Positions 38,896 to 47,869 of a stretch of 64,000 nucleotides of DNA are shown piece by piece (the stretch's first letter is position 1; every line of letters begins with the position of its first letter). Source of the DNA: Skermanella pratensis (GTDB lineage: Bacteria; Pseudomonadota; Alphaproteobacteria; Azospirillales; Azospirillaceae); contig NZ_CP030265.1 of assembly GCF_008843145.1 (NCBI RefSeq), positions 4,953,001-5,017,000 on the forward strand, in the 5' to 3' direction. The notes below the pieces were generated by a model. It searched no databases and was not told where the DNA came from. It worked only from the letters and a program-made list of their open reading frames with translations. A program made the position numbers and the translations under genes.

Positions 38896-39522
38896 TCAGC
38901 GCACGCCGTCGAGGAAGATCGCTACCACCCCCTGGACATGGCGGTCCATCTCCTCCGGCGTCGCCAGTTCGGACGGCCGCAGCAGCATCTTCAGGTACTG
39001 GTCGCCGTGCAGCAGCCCCATGAAGGTGGCGGCCGCCTGCTCGGCGTCGGCGATACGCAACTCGCCGCGCGCCGTCGCCGACCCCAGGTAATCGGCGAGG
39101 ATGCCCTTGATGACGGCCGGGCCGCCCTTGAGGAAGGCGTCGATCGCCCTGGGCAGCTGGTCGGCGTTGGCGATCAGCAGGCGCATGATCTTCGGGCTGT
39201 CCGGGGACAGGATGCCCTGGACGAAGTTCATGCCGAAATCCGTCAACGCCCGCTCGGGATCGCCGTCACGGAACGGTATGTTTCGGAAGCGCTCGACGAA
39301 CTCCTCGCATTTCAGGGTGATCACGGTCTCGAACAGGCCGTCCTTGTCGCCGAACGCCTCGTAGAGGGTCGACCGCGATCCGCCCGACAGGGCGATGATG
39401 TCGGCCAGCGTGGTCCGCTCGAACCCCTTCTCCAGGAACAGCGTCCAGGCGGCGTCCAGTATGGCGCGGCGCCGGGCGTCCCCTCGCGGCCCGCACATCT
39501 TGAAACATCCCGCCAGCGTCAT
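38896..39522 (-). CDS. TetR/AcrR-family repressor of the RND operon
   Basis: The product is 208 residues. The N-terminal helix-turn-helix has AILDAAWTLFLEKGFERTTLADIIALSGGSRSTLYEAFGDKDGLFE, of which SGGSRSTLYEAFGDK is the recognition part. The C-terminal region is of the AcrR-like TetR_C type. It is divergently transcribed from the RND efflux operon. About 200 bp separates the two, with a strong palindrome in between. Repression of the pump, released by drug binding, is the standard model for this layout. Confidence 0.87.
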   Translation of the reverse strand: MTLAGCFKMCGPRGDARRRAILDAAWTLFLEKGFERTTLADIIALSGGSRSTLYEAFGDKDGLFETVITLKCEEFVERFRNIPFRDGDPERALTDFGMNFVQGILSPDSPKIMRLLIANADQLPRAIDAFLKGGPAVIKGILADYLGSATARGELRIADAEQAAATFMGLLHGDQYLKMLLRPSELATPEEMDRHVQGVVAIFLDGVR

Positions 39523-39619
39523 GAGCGCACCCCAGTGCTCCGCCCCCTATGCACCATCTCGCGCCCTGCCATTCAGCATCCTCCGATCAGACAGACTTGT
39601 TCTTTGCACCTGCGCACTA

Positions 39620-39636
39620 TACTGTATCGTACAGTA
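39620..39636. promoter_or_regulatory. 17-bp palindrome between tetR and the RND operon (operator)
   Basis: TACTGTATCGTACAGTA consists of perfect 7-bp inverted arms around a 3-bp centre. It lies 88 bp before the membrane-fusion gene and about 98 bp before the tetR start, in an AT-richer stretch. Size and position fit an AcrR/TtgR-type operator that would control both directions. Confidence 0.65.
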
Positions 39637-39723
39637 CAGAGCCGGCCGGTTCAATGCGGGTGTGCGTCCTGCCGCCCCACCAGGTGGTTTCTTCAAGAAA
39701 AACAGACAGGTCATGGGGCTGCG

Positions 39724-40929
39724 ATGATGAATTTCTGGTCAGTCAGAAACTCTTCGATTGCCGTTGCGATGCTTTTTCTCGCGACGGGGTGTGATGACAC
39801 GGGCGCCGTTGCCCAACAGGGGGCCCAACAGGGCGGCCAGGGCCGCCCGCCGGCGGAGGTGGGTGTCGTCACGCTGCAGCCGCAGTCGGTCGATGTCACG
39901 ACGGAACTGCCGGGACGGACCACGGCGGCGCGGCTGGCCGAGGTCAGGCCGCAGGTCAACGGGATCATCCAGAAGCGCCTGTTCGAGGAAGGCGCGGAGG
40001 TCAAGGCGGGGCAGCAGCTCTACCAGATCGACCCCGCCCCCTACCAGGCGTCGCTCGACACCGCCAAGGCCGAGCTCCAGCGCGCCGAGGCGGCGGCCAA
40101 GTCGGCCCGGACCAAGGCGTCCCGCTACCGCGACCTGGTCAAGTCGCGCGCCGTCAGCCAGCAGGACTACGACGACATCGCGGCGACCCTGCTGGAGAAC
40201 GAGGCCCAGGTCGCCTCGGCCAAGGCGGCGATCCGGACGACCCAGATCAACCTCGACTACACCAAGGTCGCCTCGCCGATCTCCGGCCGGATCGGCCGCT
40301 CGACCGTGACCGAGGGCGCCCTGGTCACCGCCAACCAGACCCAGGCGCTGGCGACGGTCACCCAGCTCGACCCGATCTACGTGGACGTGACCCAGTCCAG
40401 CGCCGAGATGTTCCGCCTGCGCCAGGCGGTCAGCCGCGGCGCCATCCAGAGCGTCGAAGGCAAGGCGCCGGTCACCCTCCTGGTCGGCGGGTCGGACGAT
40501 GCTCCCTACCCGCACCGGGGCGAACTCCAGTTCTCGGAGGTCAGCGTGGACGAGTCGACCGGCTCGGTCCGTCTGCGCGCCGTCTTCCCGAACCCGAACC
40601 AGGACCTCCTGCCGGGCCTGTTCGTCCGGGCCAAGGTCAACTGGGGCGCCGCCGAGAACGTCTTCATGGTGCCGCAGCAGGCGGTGGTCCGGCGCCCCGA
40701 CGGCAGCGCCTTCGTCTGGGCAGTCGGCCAGGACGGCAAGGCCGCCCAGAAGACCGTGAGCGCGGAGCGGGCGATCGGCGACAAGTGGCTGGTCACCCAG
40801 GGCGTCGCCCCCGGCGACCGGGTCGTCGTCGAAGGCATCCAGAAGGTGGCGCCCGGCGCCCAGGTCAACGCGGTGGCGCTCGACGCCGGCCAGCCGGGCG
40901 CGGTCGCCCAGGCGGAAGACGCCCGGTAA
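39724..40929 (+). CDS. RND efflux membrane fusion protein (AcrA/MexA type)
   Basis: A 401-residue periplasmic adaptor. The signal peptide ends in a lipobox, LFLATGC, so the protein is probably a lipoprotein anchored to the inner membrane. The typical parts are visible: LPGRTTAARLAEVRPQVNGII (barrel), a helical hairpin at about 100-180, lipoyl segment ISGRIGRSTVTEGALVTANQ and the MVPQQAVVR strand near the end. It is first in a three-gene pump operon and lies 27 bp before the RND gene. Confidence 0.94.
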   Translation: MMNFWSVRNSSIAVAMLFLATGCDDTGAVAQQGAQQGGQGRPPAEVGVVTLQPQSVDVTTELPGRTTAARLAEVRPQVNGIIQKRLFEEGAEVKAGQQLYQIDPAPYQASLDTAKAELQRAEAAAKSARTKASRYRDLVKSRAVSQQDYDDIAATLLENEAQVASAKAAIRTTQINLDYTKVASPISGRIGRSTVTEGALVTANQTQALATVTQLDPIYVDVTQSSAEMFRLRQAVSRGAIQSVEGKAPVTLLVGGSDDAPYPHRGELQFSEVSVDESTGSVRLRAVFPNPNQDLLPGLFVRAKVNWGAAENVFMVPQQAVVRRPDGSAFVWAVGQDGKAAQKTVSAERAIGDKWLVTQGVAPGDRVVVEGIQKVAPGAQVNAVALDAGQPGAVAQAEDAR

Positions 40930-40956
40930 GGGCGGAGCCCAGATCACGGAACCATC

Positions 40957-43900
40957 ATGTCAAAATATTTCATCGACAGGCCGGTCTTCGCCTGGGTGAT
41001 CGCGATCGTGATCATGCTGGCGGGCGGCCTCAGCATCCTGGGGCTGCCGATCGAGCAGTACCCCTCGATCGCCCCTCCGTCCATCCGCATCAACGCGACA
41101 TATCCGGGCGCCTCGGCCCAGACGCTGGAAGGCACGGTGACCCAGGTCATCGAGCAGCAGATGAACGGTCTCGACCATCTGCGCTACATCTCGTCCAACA
41201 GCGACAGCTCCGGCACCGCCCAGATCACCCTGACCTTCAACCCGGAGGCCGACCCCGACATCGCGCAGGTGCAGGTGCAGAACAAGCTGCAGCTCGCCAT
41301 GCCGCGCCTGCCGCAGGAGGTGCAGCAGCAGGGCGTCCAGGTCACCAAGGGCAACAACACCTTCCTGATGGTCATGGGGTTCGTGTCGTCGGACGGCACG
41401 ATGCCCCAGGACGACATCGCCGACTTCGTCGCTTCCAGCGTCCAGGACCCGATCAGCCGGGTGACCGGCGTCGGCACCGTGACCCTGTTCGGCGCCCAGC
41501 ACGCCATGCGCATCTGGCTCGACCCGAACAAGCTGATCAGCTACGGCCTGACCACGACCGACGTGGTGAGCGCCATCACCGCGCAGAACGCCGAGGTGTC
41601 GGCCGGCCAGCTCGGCGGCGCCCCGGCGACGCCGGGCCAGCAGCTCAACGCCACCATCATCGCCCAGACCCGGCTCCAGACGCCGGAGGAGTTCAGCCGC
41701 ATCCTGGTCCGGGTGAACACCGACGGTTCCCAGATCCGCCTGTCCGACGTGGCCCGGGTCGAGGTCGGGGCCGAGAACTTCACCACCGTCGCGCGCTACA
41801 ACGGCAAGCCGGCCGCCGGCATGGGCATCAGCCTGGCGACCGGGGCCAACGCGCTGGACACCGCCGCCGCGGTGCGGGCGCGGATCGAGGAGCTGAAGCC
41901 CTTCTTCCCGGCCGGCGTCGAGGTCGTCTATCCCTACGACACGACCCCCTTCGTCAAGCTGTCGATCGAGGGCGTGGTGCATACGCTGCTGGAGGCGATC
42001 GTCCTCGTCTTCGCCATCATGTACCTGTTCCTCCAGAACTTCCGGGCGACGCTGATCCCGACCATCGCGGTCCCGGTGGTGCTGCTGGGGACCTTCGGCG
42101 TGCTGGCGGCGGCGGGCTTCACCATCAACACGCTGACCATGTTCGCCATGGTGCTGGCGATCGGCCTGCTGGTCGACGACGCCATCGTCGTGGTCGAGAA
42201 CGTCGAGCGCGTCATGGCGGAGGAAGGCCTTTCGCCCAGGGAGGCGACCCGGAAATCCATGGGTCAGATCACCGGCGCGCTGATCGGCATAGCACTGGTC
42301 CTGTCCGCCGTGTTCGTCCCCATGGCCTTCTTCGGCGGCTCGACCGGCGCCATCTATCGCCAGTTCTCGCTGACCGTGGTGTCGGCCATGGTGCTGTCGG
42401 TGGTGGTGGCGCTGGTCCTGACGCCCGCCCTCTGCGCCACCATGCTGAAGCCGGTCAAGGGCCACGGCCAGCCGCGCAAGGGCTTCTTCGGCTGGTTCAA
42501 CCGCAGCTTCGACCGCGGCAACGTCCGGTACCAGCGGGGCGTCGGCCACATGATCCACCGGCGCGGCCGGTACCTGCTGATCTACCTGCTGATCGTCGCC
42601 GGCCTGGGCGTCCTGTTCGTCCGCCTGCCCGCCGCCTTCCTGCCCAACGAGGACCAGGGCATCCTGCTGACTCAGATGGCCCTGCCACCCGGCGCCACGC
42701 TGGAACGCACGCTGGAGACCGTCGAGGCGGTCGAGCGCCACTACCTCGAGGACGAGAAGGACTACGTCAACGGCATCTTCGCGGTCGCCGGCTTCAGCTT
42801 CAGCGGCCGGGGCCAGAACACCGCCATCGCCTTCGCCAACCTGAAGGACTGGGAAGTCCGCGGCAGCGACGAGGGCGCCGTCAGCGCCATCGCCGCGCGC
42901 GCCATGGCCTCGCTGTCCCGGGTCCGCGACGCCATGATCTTCGCCTTCACCCCGCCTGCCATCATCGAGCTGGGCAACGCCACCGGCTTCGACATGCAGC
43001 TGGTCGATCGCGGCGGCCTGGGCCACGAGGCGCTGATGCAGGCGCGCGGCCAGATTCTCGGCCTGGCGGCGCAGAACCCGTCGCTGGTCGGCGTGCGGCC
43101 GAACGGACTGGACGACAATCCACAGTTAAGGATCGACATCGATCGCGAGAAGGCGAGCGCGCTGGGCCTGTCGCTGGCGGACATCAACACGACGCTGACC
43201 GCGACCTGGGGCTCCAGCTACGTCAACGACTTCATCGAGAACGGCCGGGTCAAGCGGGTCTATCTCCAGGCCGACGCGCCCTACCGCATGCTGCCGTCCG
43301 ACCTGGACCGCTGGTACATGCGGAACGCCAAGGGCGAGATGGTGCCCTTCTCCACCTTCTCGACCACCCATTGGGACTACGGCTCGCCCCGGCTGGAGCG
43401 GTTCAACGGCGTCTCCTCGATCAACATCCAGGGCCAGGCGGCACCGGGCATCAGCTCGGGCGAGGCCATGACGATCATGGAGGGCTTGGCGCGCCAGCTT
43501 CCCCAGGGCATCAGCTTCGAATGGCAGGGCCTGTCCTACGAGGAGCGGCTGTCGGGCTCGCAGGCCCCGGCCCTGTACGCGATCTCGATCCTGGTCGTGT
43601 TCCTGTGCCTCGCGGCCCTGTACGAGAGCTGGTCGATCCCGGCCTCGGTCATCCTGGTGGTGCCGCTGGGCGTCCTGGGCGCCGTGATCGCGGCGCATCT
43701 GCGGGGCCTGCCCAACGACGTCTATTTCCAGGTGGGCCTGCTGACGACCATCGGCCTGTCGGCGAAGAACGCGATCCTGATCGTGGAGTTCGCCAAGGAC
43801 ATGCATGACGAGGGCATGGACTTGCTGGAGGCGACCATCGAAGCCTGCCGCCAGCGCCTGCGGCCGATCCTGATGACGTCCTTCGCCTTCATCCTGGGCG

Positions 43901-44100
43901 TGCTGCCGCTCGCGATCAGCACCGGCGCCGGCTCGGGCAGCCAGAACGCCATCGGCGTCGGCGTGATGGGCGGCATGATCTCGGCCACCGTGCTGGCGAT
44001 CTTCTTCGTGCCGGTGTTCTTCGTGGCGGTGCTGAAGCTGGTCGCCCGCTGGGCGCCCAAGGGGCGCCAGGGCACCCCCGAACCGGCCCAGGCCGACTGA
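40957..44100 (+). CDS. RND multidrug efflux permease (HAE-1, AcrB/MexB type)
   Basis: A 1047-residue inner-membrane proton antiporter, the normal length for HAE-1 pumps. It has the two-fold repeat with 12 TM helices. Landmarks are [31 protein letters not shown] at the start, the proton-relay aspartates in [21 protein letters not shown] and the C-terminal repeat [21 protein letters not shown]. It forms a tripartite pump with the adaptor upstream and the outer-membrane channel 15 bp downstream. Confidence 0.95.
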   Translation: MSKYFIDRPVFAWVIAIVIMLAGGLSILGLPIEQYPSIAPPSIRINATYPGASAQTLEGTVTQVIEQQMNGLDHLRYISSNSDSSGTAQITLTFNPEADPDIAQVQVQNKLQLAMPRLPQEVQQQGVQVTKGNNTFLMVMGFVSSDGTMPQDDIADFVASSVQDPISRVTGVGTVTLFGAQHAMRIWLDPNKLISYGLTTTDVVSAITAQNAEVSAGQLGGAPATPGQQLNATIIAQTRLQTPEEFSRILVRVNTDGSQIRLSDVARVEVGAENFTTVARYNGKPAAGMGISLATGANALDTAAAVRARIEELKPFFPAGVEVVYPYDTTPFVKLSIEGVVHTLLEAIVLVFAIMYLFLQNFRATLIPTIAVPVVLLGTFGVLAAAGFTINTLTMFAMVLAIGLLVDDAIVVVENVERVMAEEGLSPREATRKSMGQITGALIGIALVLSAVFVPMAFFGGSTGAIYRQFSLTVVSAMVLSVVVALVLTPALCATMLKPVKGHGQPRKGFFGWFNRSFDRGNVRYQRGVGHMIHRRGRYLLIYLLIVAGLGVLFVRLPAAFLPNEDQGILLTQMALPPGATLERTLETVEAVERHYLEDEKDYVNGIFAVAGFSFSGRGQNTAIAFANLKDWEVRGSDEGAVSAIAARAMASLSRVRDAMIFAFTPPAIIELGNATGFDMQLVDRGGLGHEALMQARGQILGLAAQNPSLVGVRPNGLDDNPQLRIDIDREKASALGLSLADINTTLTATWGSSYVNDFIENGRVKRVYLQADAPYRMLPSDLDRWYMRNAKGEMVPFSTFSTTHWDYGSPRLERFNGVSSINIQGQAAPGISSGEAMTIMEGLARQLPQGISFEWQGLSYEERLSGSQAPALYAISILVVFLCLAALYESWSIPASVILVVPLGVLGAVIAAHLRGLPNDVYFQVGLLTTIGLSAKNAILIVEFAKDMHDEGMDLLEATIEACRQRLRPILMTSFAFILGVLPLAISTGAGSGSQNAIGVGVMGGMISATVLAIFFVPVFFVAVLKLVARWAPKGRQGTPEPAQAD

Positions 44101-44115
44101 CGAGGCGTTGAAGAC

Positions 44116-45591
44116 ATGACGGACAAGACCATGACAAGACGGCGCCTCGCCGCCGCGTCCCTCGGCCTGCTGCTGCTCGGCGGATGCTCCTTCATCCCCG
44201 AGTACATCCGGCCCGATTCGCCGGTGCCGCAGGCTTGGCCGGCGGGTCCGGCATACGCCGACTCGGCGGCGGCGCTGCCGGCGAGCGCGGGGCCCACGCT
44301 GGCCGACCTGGGCTGGCAGGAGTTCTTCCGCTCGCCCCAACTCCAGGAGCTGATCGAAACCGCCCTGGCGAACAACCGCGACCTGCGCGTCGCGGCGCTC
44401 AACGTCGAGCAGGCCCGGGCCCAGTACCGCATCGAGCGGTCGGCCCTGCTGCCGGCGGTCGACGTCGGTGGCAGCCTGACCCGCCAGCGCACGCCGGCCG
44501 ACCTGTCGCGGACCGGAAGGACCTCGGTCGGCAGCCAATGGGAGGCCAGCGTCGGCACCACCTCGTTCGAGCTGGACCTGTTCGGCCGCATCCGCAGCCT
44601 GGAGCAATCGGCGCTGGAGAGCTTCTTCGCGACCGAGCAGGCCCGGGCGGCGGTCCGGATCTCGCTGATCGCGGAGGTTGCCAACGCATACCTGACCCTG
44701 CTGGCCGACAAGGAACTGCTGAAACTGACCGAGGACACGCTGCGCACCCAGCAGCAGTCTTTCGACCTGACCCGGCGCAGCTTCGACCGCGGCGTCGGCA
44801 CCCAGCTCGACGTGGCCCAGGCGCGCACCGCGGTGGAGACGGCGCGGGCCAACCGGGCGGCCTATGTCCGCCAGATCGCCCAGGACAAGAACGCCCTGGC
44901 GCTGCTGGCGGGCACCCCGATCGACGATTCCGTGCTGGACCGGGCACCGTCGCTCGGCACCGGCGACTTCGTCGCCGACCTGCCGGTCGGGCTGCCCTCC
45001 GACCTGCTCCGGCGCCGCCCCGACATCATCGAGGCCGAGTACGACCTGCGGGCGGCCAATGCCAATATCGGCGCCGCGCGGGCAGCGTTCTTCCCGACCA
45101 TCGGGCTGACCGCTTCGGCCGGCACGGCCAGCGCCGCCCTGTCGGGCCTGTTCGACGGCGGCAGCGGCGCCTGGAGCTTCATGCCACAGATCGGACTGCC
45201 GATCTTCGACTACGGCCTCCGGGAAGCGAACCTGGAGACCGCCAAGGTCCAGCGGGAAATCGGCGTCGCCCAATACGAGCGGGCGATCCAGATCGCCTTC
45301 CGCGAGGTTTCCGACGCGCTGGCGGCCCAGGGCACGCTGGACGACCAGCTGGAGGCCCAGAGCGCCCTGGTCGACGCGACGCGGTCGAGCTACGACCTGT
45401 CGATCCTGCGCTACGACCGGGGCCTGGACAGCTTCCTGAACGCGCTGGACAGCCAGCGATCGCTCTACGCGGCCCAGCAGGACCTGATCAACGCGCGCTT
45501 GTCCCAGCTCAGCAACCTTGTCACCCTGTACAAGGTGCTGGGCGGCGGCGTCCCGGCCGAACCCGTGAGGGTGGCGGGCGATCCGGGATAA
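44116..45591 (+). CDS. RND outer-membrane channel lipoprotein (OprM/NodT type)
   Basis: The product is 491 residues. A lipoprotein signal ends at LLLLGGCSF. Two OEP repeats form the coiled-coil barrel: the first around EQARAQYRIERSALLPAVDVGGS, and the second starting at RRRPDIIEAEYDLRAANANIGAARA, where the conserved PDI motif is seen. It completes the tripartite efflux system. The compact three-gene order with a divergent TetR gene matches acrAB/mexAB-oprM-type loci. Confidence 0.94.
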   Translation: MTDKTMTRRRLAAASLGLLLLGGCSFIPEYIRPDSPVPQAWPAGPAYADSAAALPASAGPTLADLGWQEFFRSPQLQELIETALANNRDLRVAALNVEQARAQYRIERSALLPAVDVGGSLTRQRTPADLSRTGRTSVGSQWEASVGTTSFELDLFGRIRSLEQSALESFFATEQARAAVRISLIAEVANAYLTLLADKELLKLTEDTLRTQQQSFDLTRRSFDRGVGTQLDVAQARTAVETARANRAAYVRQIAQDKNALALLAGTPIDDSVLDRAPSLGTGDFVADLPVGLPSDLLRRRPDIIEAEYDLRAANANIGAARAAFFPTIGLTASAGTASAALSGLFDGGSGAWSFMPQIGLPIFDYGLREANLETAKVQREIGVAQYERAIQIAFREVSDALAAQGTLDDQLEAQSALVDATRSSYDLSILRYDRGLDSFLNALDSQRSLYAAQQDLINARLSQLSNLVTLYKVLGGGVPAEPVRVAGDPG

Positions 45592-45629
45592 GCCCGCCCG
45601 ATCCGGACTGCAAAGGGAGGAATGAAGCC

Positions 45630-45986
45630 ATGAAGCAGGTGATGTTCGTCGAGCTGGGCATGGGCGCCGACCTGCACGGCCAGGACGTGACCAAGGCGGC
45701 CGTGCGCGCGGTGCGGAACGCGATCGAGCGAAACTCCATGCCGGGCATGCGCACCCTGGTGGACGGCGACACCAGCCGCATGCAGGTGCGGGTCCACCTC
45801 GCGGTGCCGGCCGACGCCGGGAAGCTGGACCACGACGCTGTCCGCGCGGTCTTCCCCTATGGCCAGGTCAGCATCGAGGTGGTCGCCGGCGGCATGCTGG
45901 CGCCCAGCGGGATCTTCCTGGCGGACAAGGGCGACGCCAACGAGATGATCTACGTCGTCAATGCCGCCGTCGAGGTCGGGATCTGA
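45630..45986 (+). CDS. Lin0512 family protein
   Basis: A 118-residue protein with the Lin0512 pattern: VMFVELGMGADLHGQDVTKAAVRAVRNAI and a C-terminal DKGDANEMIYVVNAAVEVGI. It is a small conserved family of unknown function, found in many bacteria. An AAGGGAGG site precedes it. It follows the efflux operon by 38 bp and may be co-transcribed, but nothing in the sequence ties it to efflux. It converges on the interrupted kinase. Confidence 0.75.
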   Translation: MKQVMFVELGMGADLHGQDVTKAAVRAVRNAIERNSMPGMRTLVDGDTSRMQVRVHLAVPADAGKLDHDAVRAVFPYGQVSIEVVAGGMLAPSGIFLADKGDANEMIYVVNAAVEVGI

Positions 45987-46615
45987 GCCGACCCCTCAGG
46001 CCGGCCGGCACAGGCCTTCCAGCTTCCGGCGCAGTTCATGGGAGGCCACCGGCTTGTGCAGGAGGTCGAAGCCGCCGCGCTCGACCTCGTCCAACAGCTC
46101 CCGGGTCGTGTCGCCGGTCAGGATGACGCCGGGGATCTCCGCTCCCAAAGCGGCCCGCAGCTTCCGGATCGCGTCCGGTCCCTTGACTCCGTCCCCCAGG
46201 CGGTAATCGGCGATGATCAGGTCGGGCACCCCGGTGTCCGGCATCCGGCGCAGGGCATCGTCCGGTTTCCGGGCCGGCAGCACCTGGTAGCCCCAGCTTT
46301 CCAGCAGCATCCTCAGCCCGATCAGGATCACCGGCTCGTCATCGAGGACCAATGCGAGCCCCCGCCCTCGGGGGTGTTCGGACACCGGCGGCGCGGGCGT
46401 GGCCGGAGCGGCGGAAGCGACCAGCGGCACCTCGACCGAGAATCGCGAGCCGCGGCCCGGCGTCGAGGTCACCGAAACGGGGTGGCCGAGCAGCCCGGCG
46501 AGGCGGCGCACGATCGCGAGTCCCAGCCCGAGACCCTGGGCCTCCTCCGCGTCATCGCCGCCCTCCCCCGGATTGATGCGGTGGAACTCCTCGAAGATGG
46601 TCTCGGCCTGGTCGG

Positions 46616-47869
46616 CAGGGGAATCGCTTGAAGGCGCTCAGGCAGTTCCAATTATGAGGGAGTGGAGGTAACCGGTTGACCAGGAAGCTTTTTTTCGACG
46701 GACCTTGAGGCTGTTTTTATCTGTGGCGGATTTCAGCAGGTTGACGGCAATACGCTTGATCAGGCCCATGTTCCTAGCGCCATAGCCTTTGCGGACGCGG
46801 GCATGGTCGTCGCGGAAGACGACATCGAGCACCCAATGCAGCGAATTCTCGATTTGCCAATGGGAGCGGACTACGGCGGCGAACTCAGCAGCGCTCATCG
46901 GTCGGGAGCACAGGAAGCAGCGCCGGGTGACGGTGGTCTTGCCGTCGCGCTCGACCTCGGCCTCGACCATGCCGACCGCGCCCAATCCCGGCCAGGCGTG
47001 GCGCCGGTTGAGTGTGCTGACGTCGTGCAGGATGAAGTGCCGGCGCACCTCGTTCCGCCCGTGATCGGCGTCTTCGGTCCGCACCATGTCGAGGCCGAAG
47101 CCGTCCTCGGCCCGCCCCTCGGCGATGGCGCGCTGGATCGAGCCATACAGGGATTTCTGGTTGCCTTTGATCGCCAGCACGTAATCGGCCTCGGCTTCAA
47201 CGATCTGCTCGGCGATGGCGCGCTGGCAGCCCATGGCGTCGATCGTCACCAGGGCGCCCTTGAGCACCAGTTGGTCGAGCAGGCGCGGGATCGCGGTGAT
47301 CTCGTTGGACTTGCCGGTCACCGCTTCCTGGGCCAGCACCAGACGCTGGCCACACGCCCAGGCCGAGACCAGATGCAGCGGTCCGGCACCCCGCCGGCTG
47401 CCGCTGCGCCGCATGGTCTTGCCATCGATCGCGATCGTCTCCGGCACGGCGATCTCCTCGGCTCCCGCCGCACCGCGCAAGCTGTTGATCCAGCTGACGA
47501 AACAATCCTCGAACAGGGCCGGATCAAGCGCCCGGACGACGTCGTTGAGGGTGTCGTGGCTGGCGATGCCGCGCGCAAACGGCTCAAAGCTGCGCAGAAA
47601 GCTCAGGTGCTCGCGTCCCCAGAGCGCCATCTCGACAAAGTCGTCGCACCCGCTCAGCGTTCCGCATAGCACGACCAGAAGGATCTCCGGCAGAGGGTAC
47701 AAAACCTTGCCACTCTGCCGCGGGTCCTCCAGCGCACTGAAGTGCGCCAGCAACCCGGTCCCCGCCGCCGTAACCGCCATCGAAACCTCCTCCTCAAGGA
47801 GATTCCTTTGAATCACATCCCGACAATCCAGGGAATCCTACAATGACAGCCCTTCAAGCGATTGCCCTG
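46616..47869 (-). mobile_element. ISAs1-family insertion sequence, 1254 bp
   Basis: Terminal inverted repeats are visible: CAGGGGAATCGCTTGAAGG at the left end and, read inward from the right, CAGGGCAATCGCTTGAAGG, with one mismatch in 19. The element is flanked by a perfect 10-bp direct repeat, GCCTGGTCGG, at 46606-46615 and 47870-47879. Length, ends and duplication size all fit the ISAs1 family. It lies inside the HATPase region of a hybrid kinase gene. The intact ends, duplication and transposase suggest a recent event. Confidence 0.93.
46638..47780 (-). CDS. ISAs1-family transposase
   Basis: The product is 380 residues and complete. The N-terminal DDE_Tnp_1-associated part has FSALEDPRQSGKVLYPLPEILLVVLCG. 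The catalytic triad is present: Asp in IAIDGKTMRRSG, Asp in LVTIDAMGCQ and Glu in HWQIENSLHWVLDVVFRDD. An AGGAGG site precedes the ATG at 47780, so the longer start at 47816 is rejected. It fills the element from end to end. Confidence 0.94.
   Translation of the reverse strand: MAVTAAGTGLLAHFSALEDPRQSGKVLYPLPEILLVVLCGTLSGCDDFVEMALWGREHLSFLRSFEPFARGIASHDTLNDVVRALDPALFEDCFVSWINSLRGAAGAEEIAVPETIAIDGKTMRRSGSRRGAGPLHLVSAWACGQRLVLAQEAVTGKSNEITAIPRLLDQLVLKGALVTIDAMGCQRAIAEQIVEAEADYVLAIKGNQKSLYGSIQRAIAEGRAEDGFGLDMVRTEDADHGRNEVRRHFILHDVSTLNRRHAWPGLGAVGMVEAEVERDGKTTVTRRCFLCSRPMSAAEFAAVVRSHWQIENSLHWVLDVVFRDDHARVRKGYGARNMGLIKRIAVNLLKSATDKNSLKVRRKKASWSTGYLHSLIIGTA

Noticed and set aside
45996-47869. The idea that the pieces left and right of the insertion come from two different kinase paralogues, because both contain a (T/A)DQA segment
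   Set aside because: The repeated segment is explained exactly by the 10-bp target duplication plus inverted ends of the element. Removing them gives one continuous frame.
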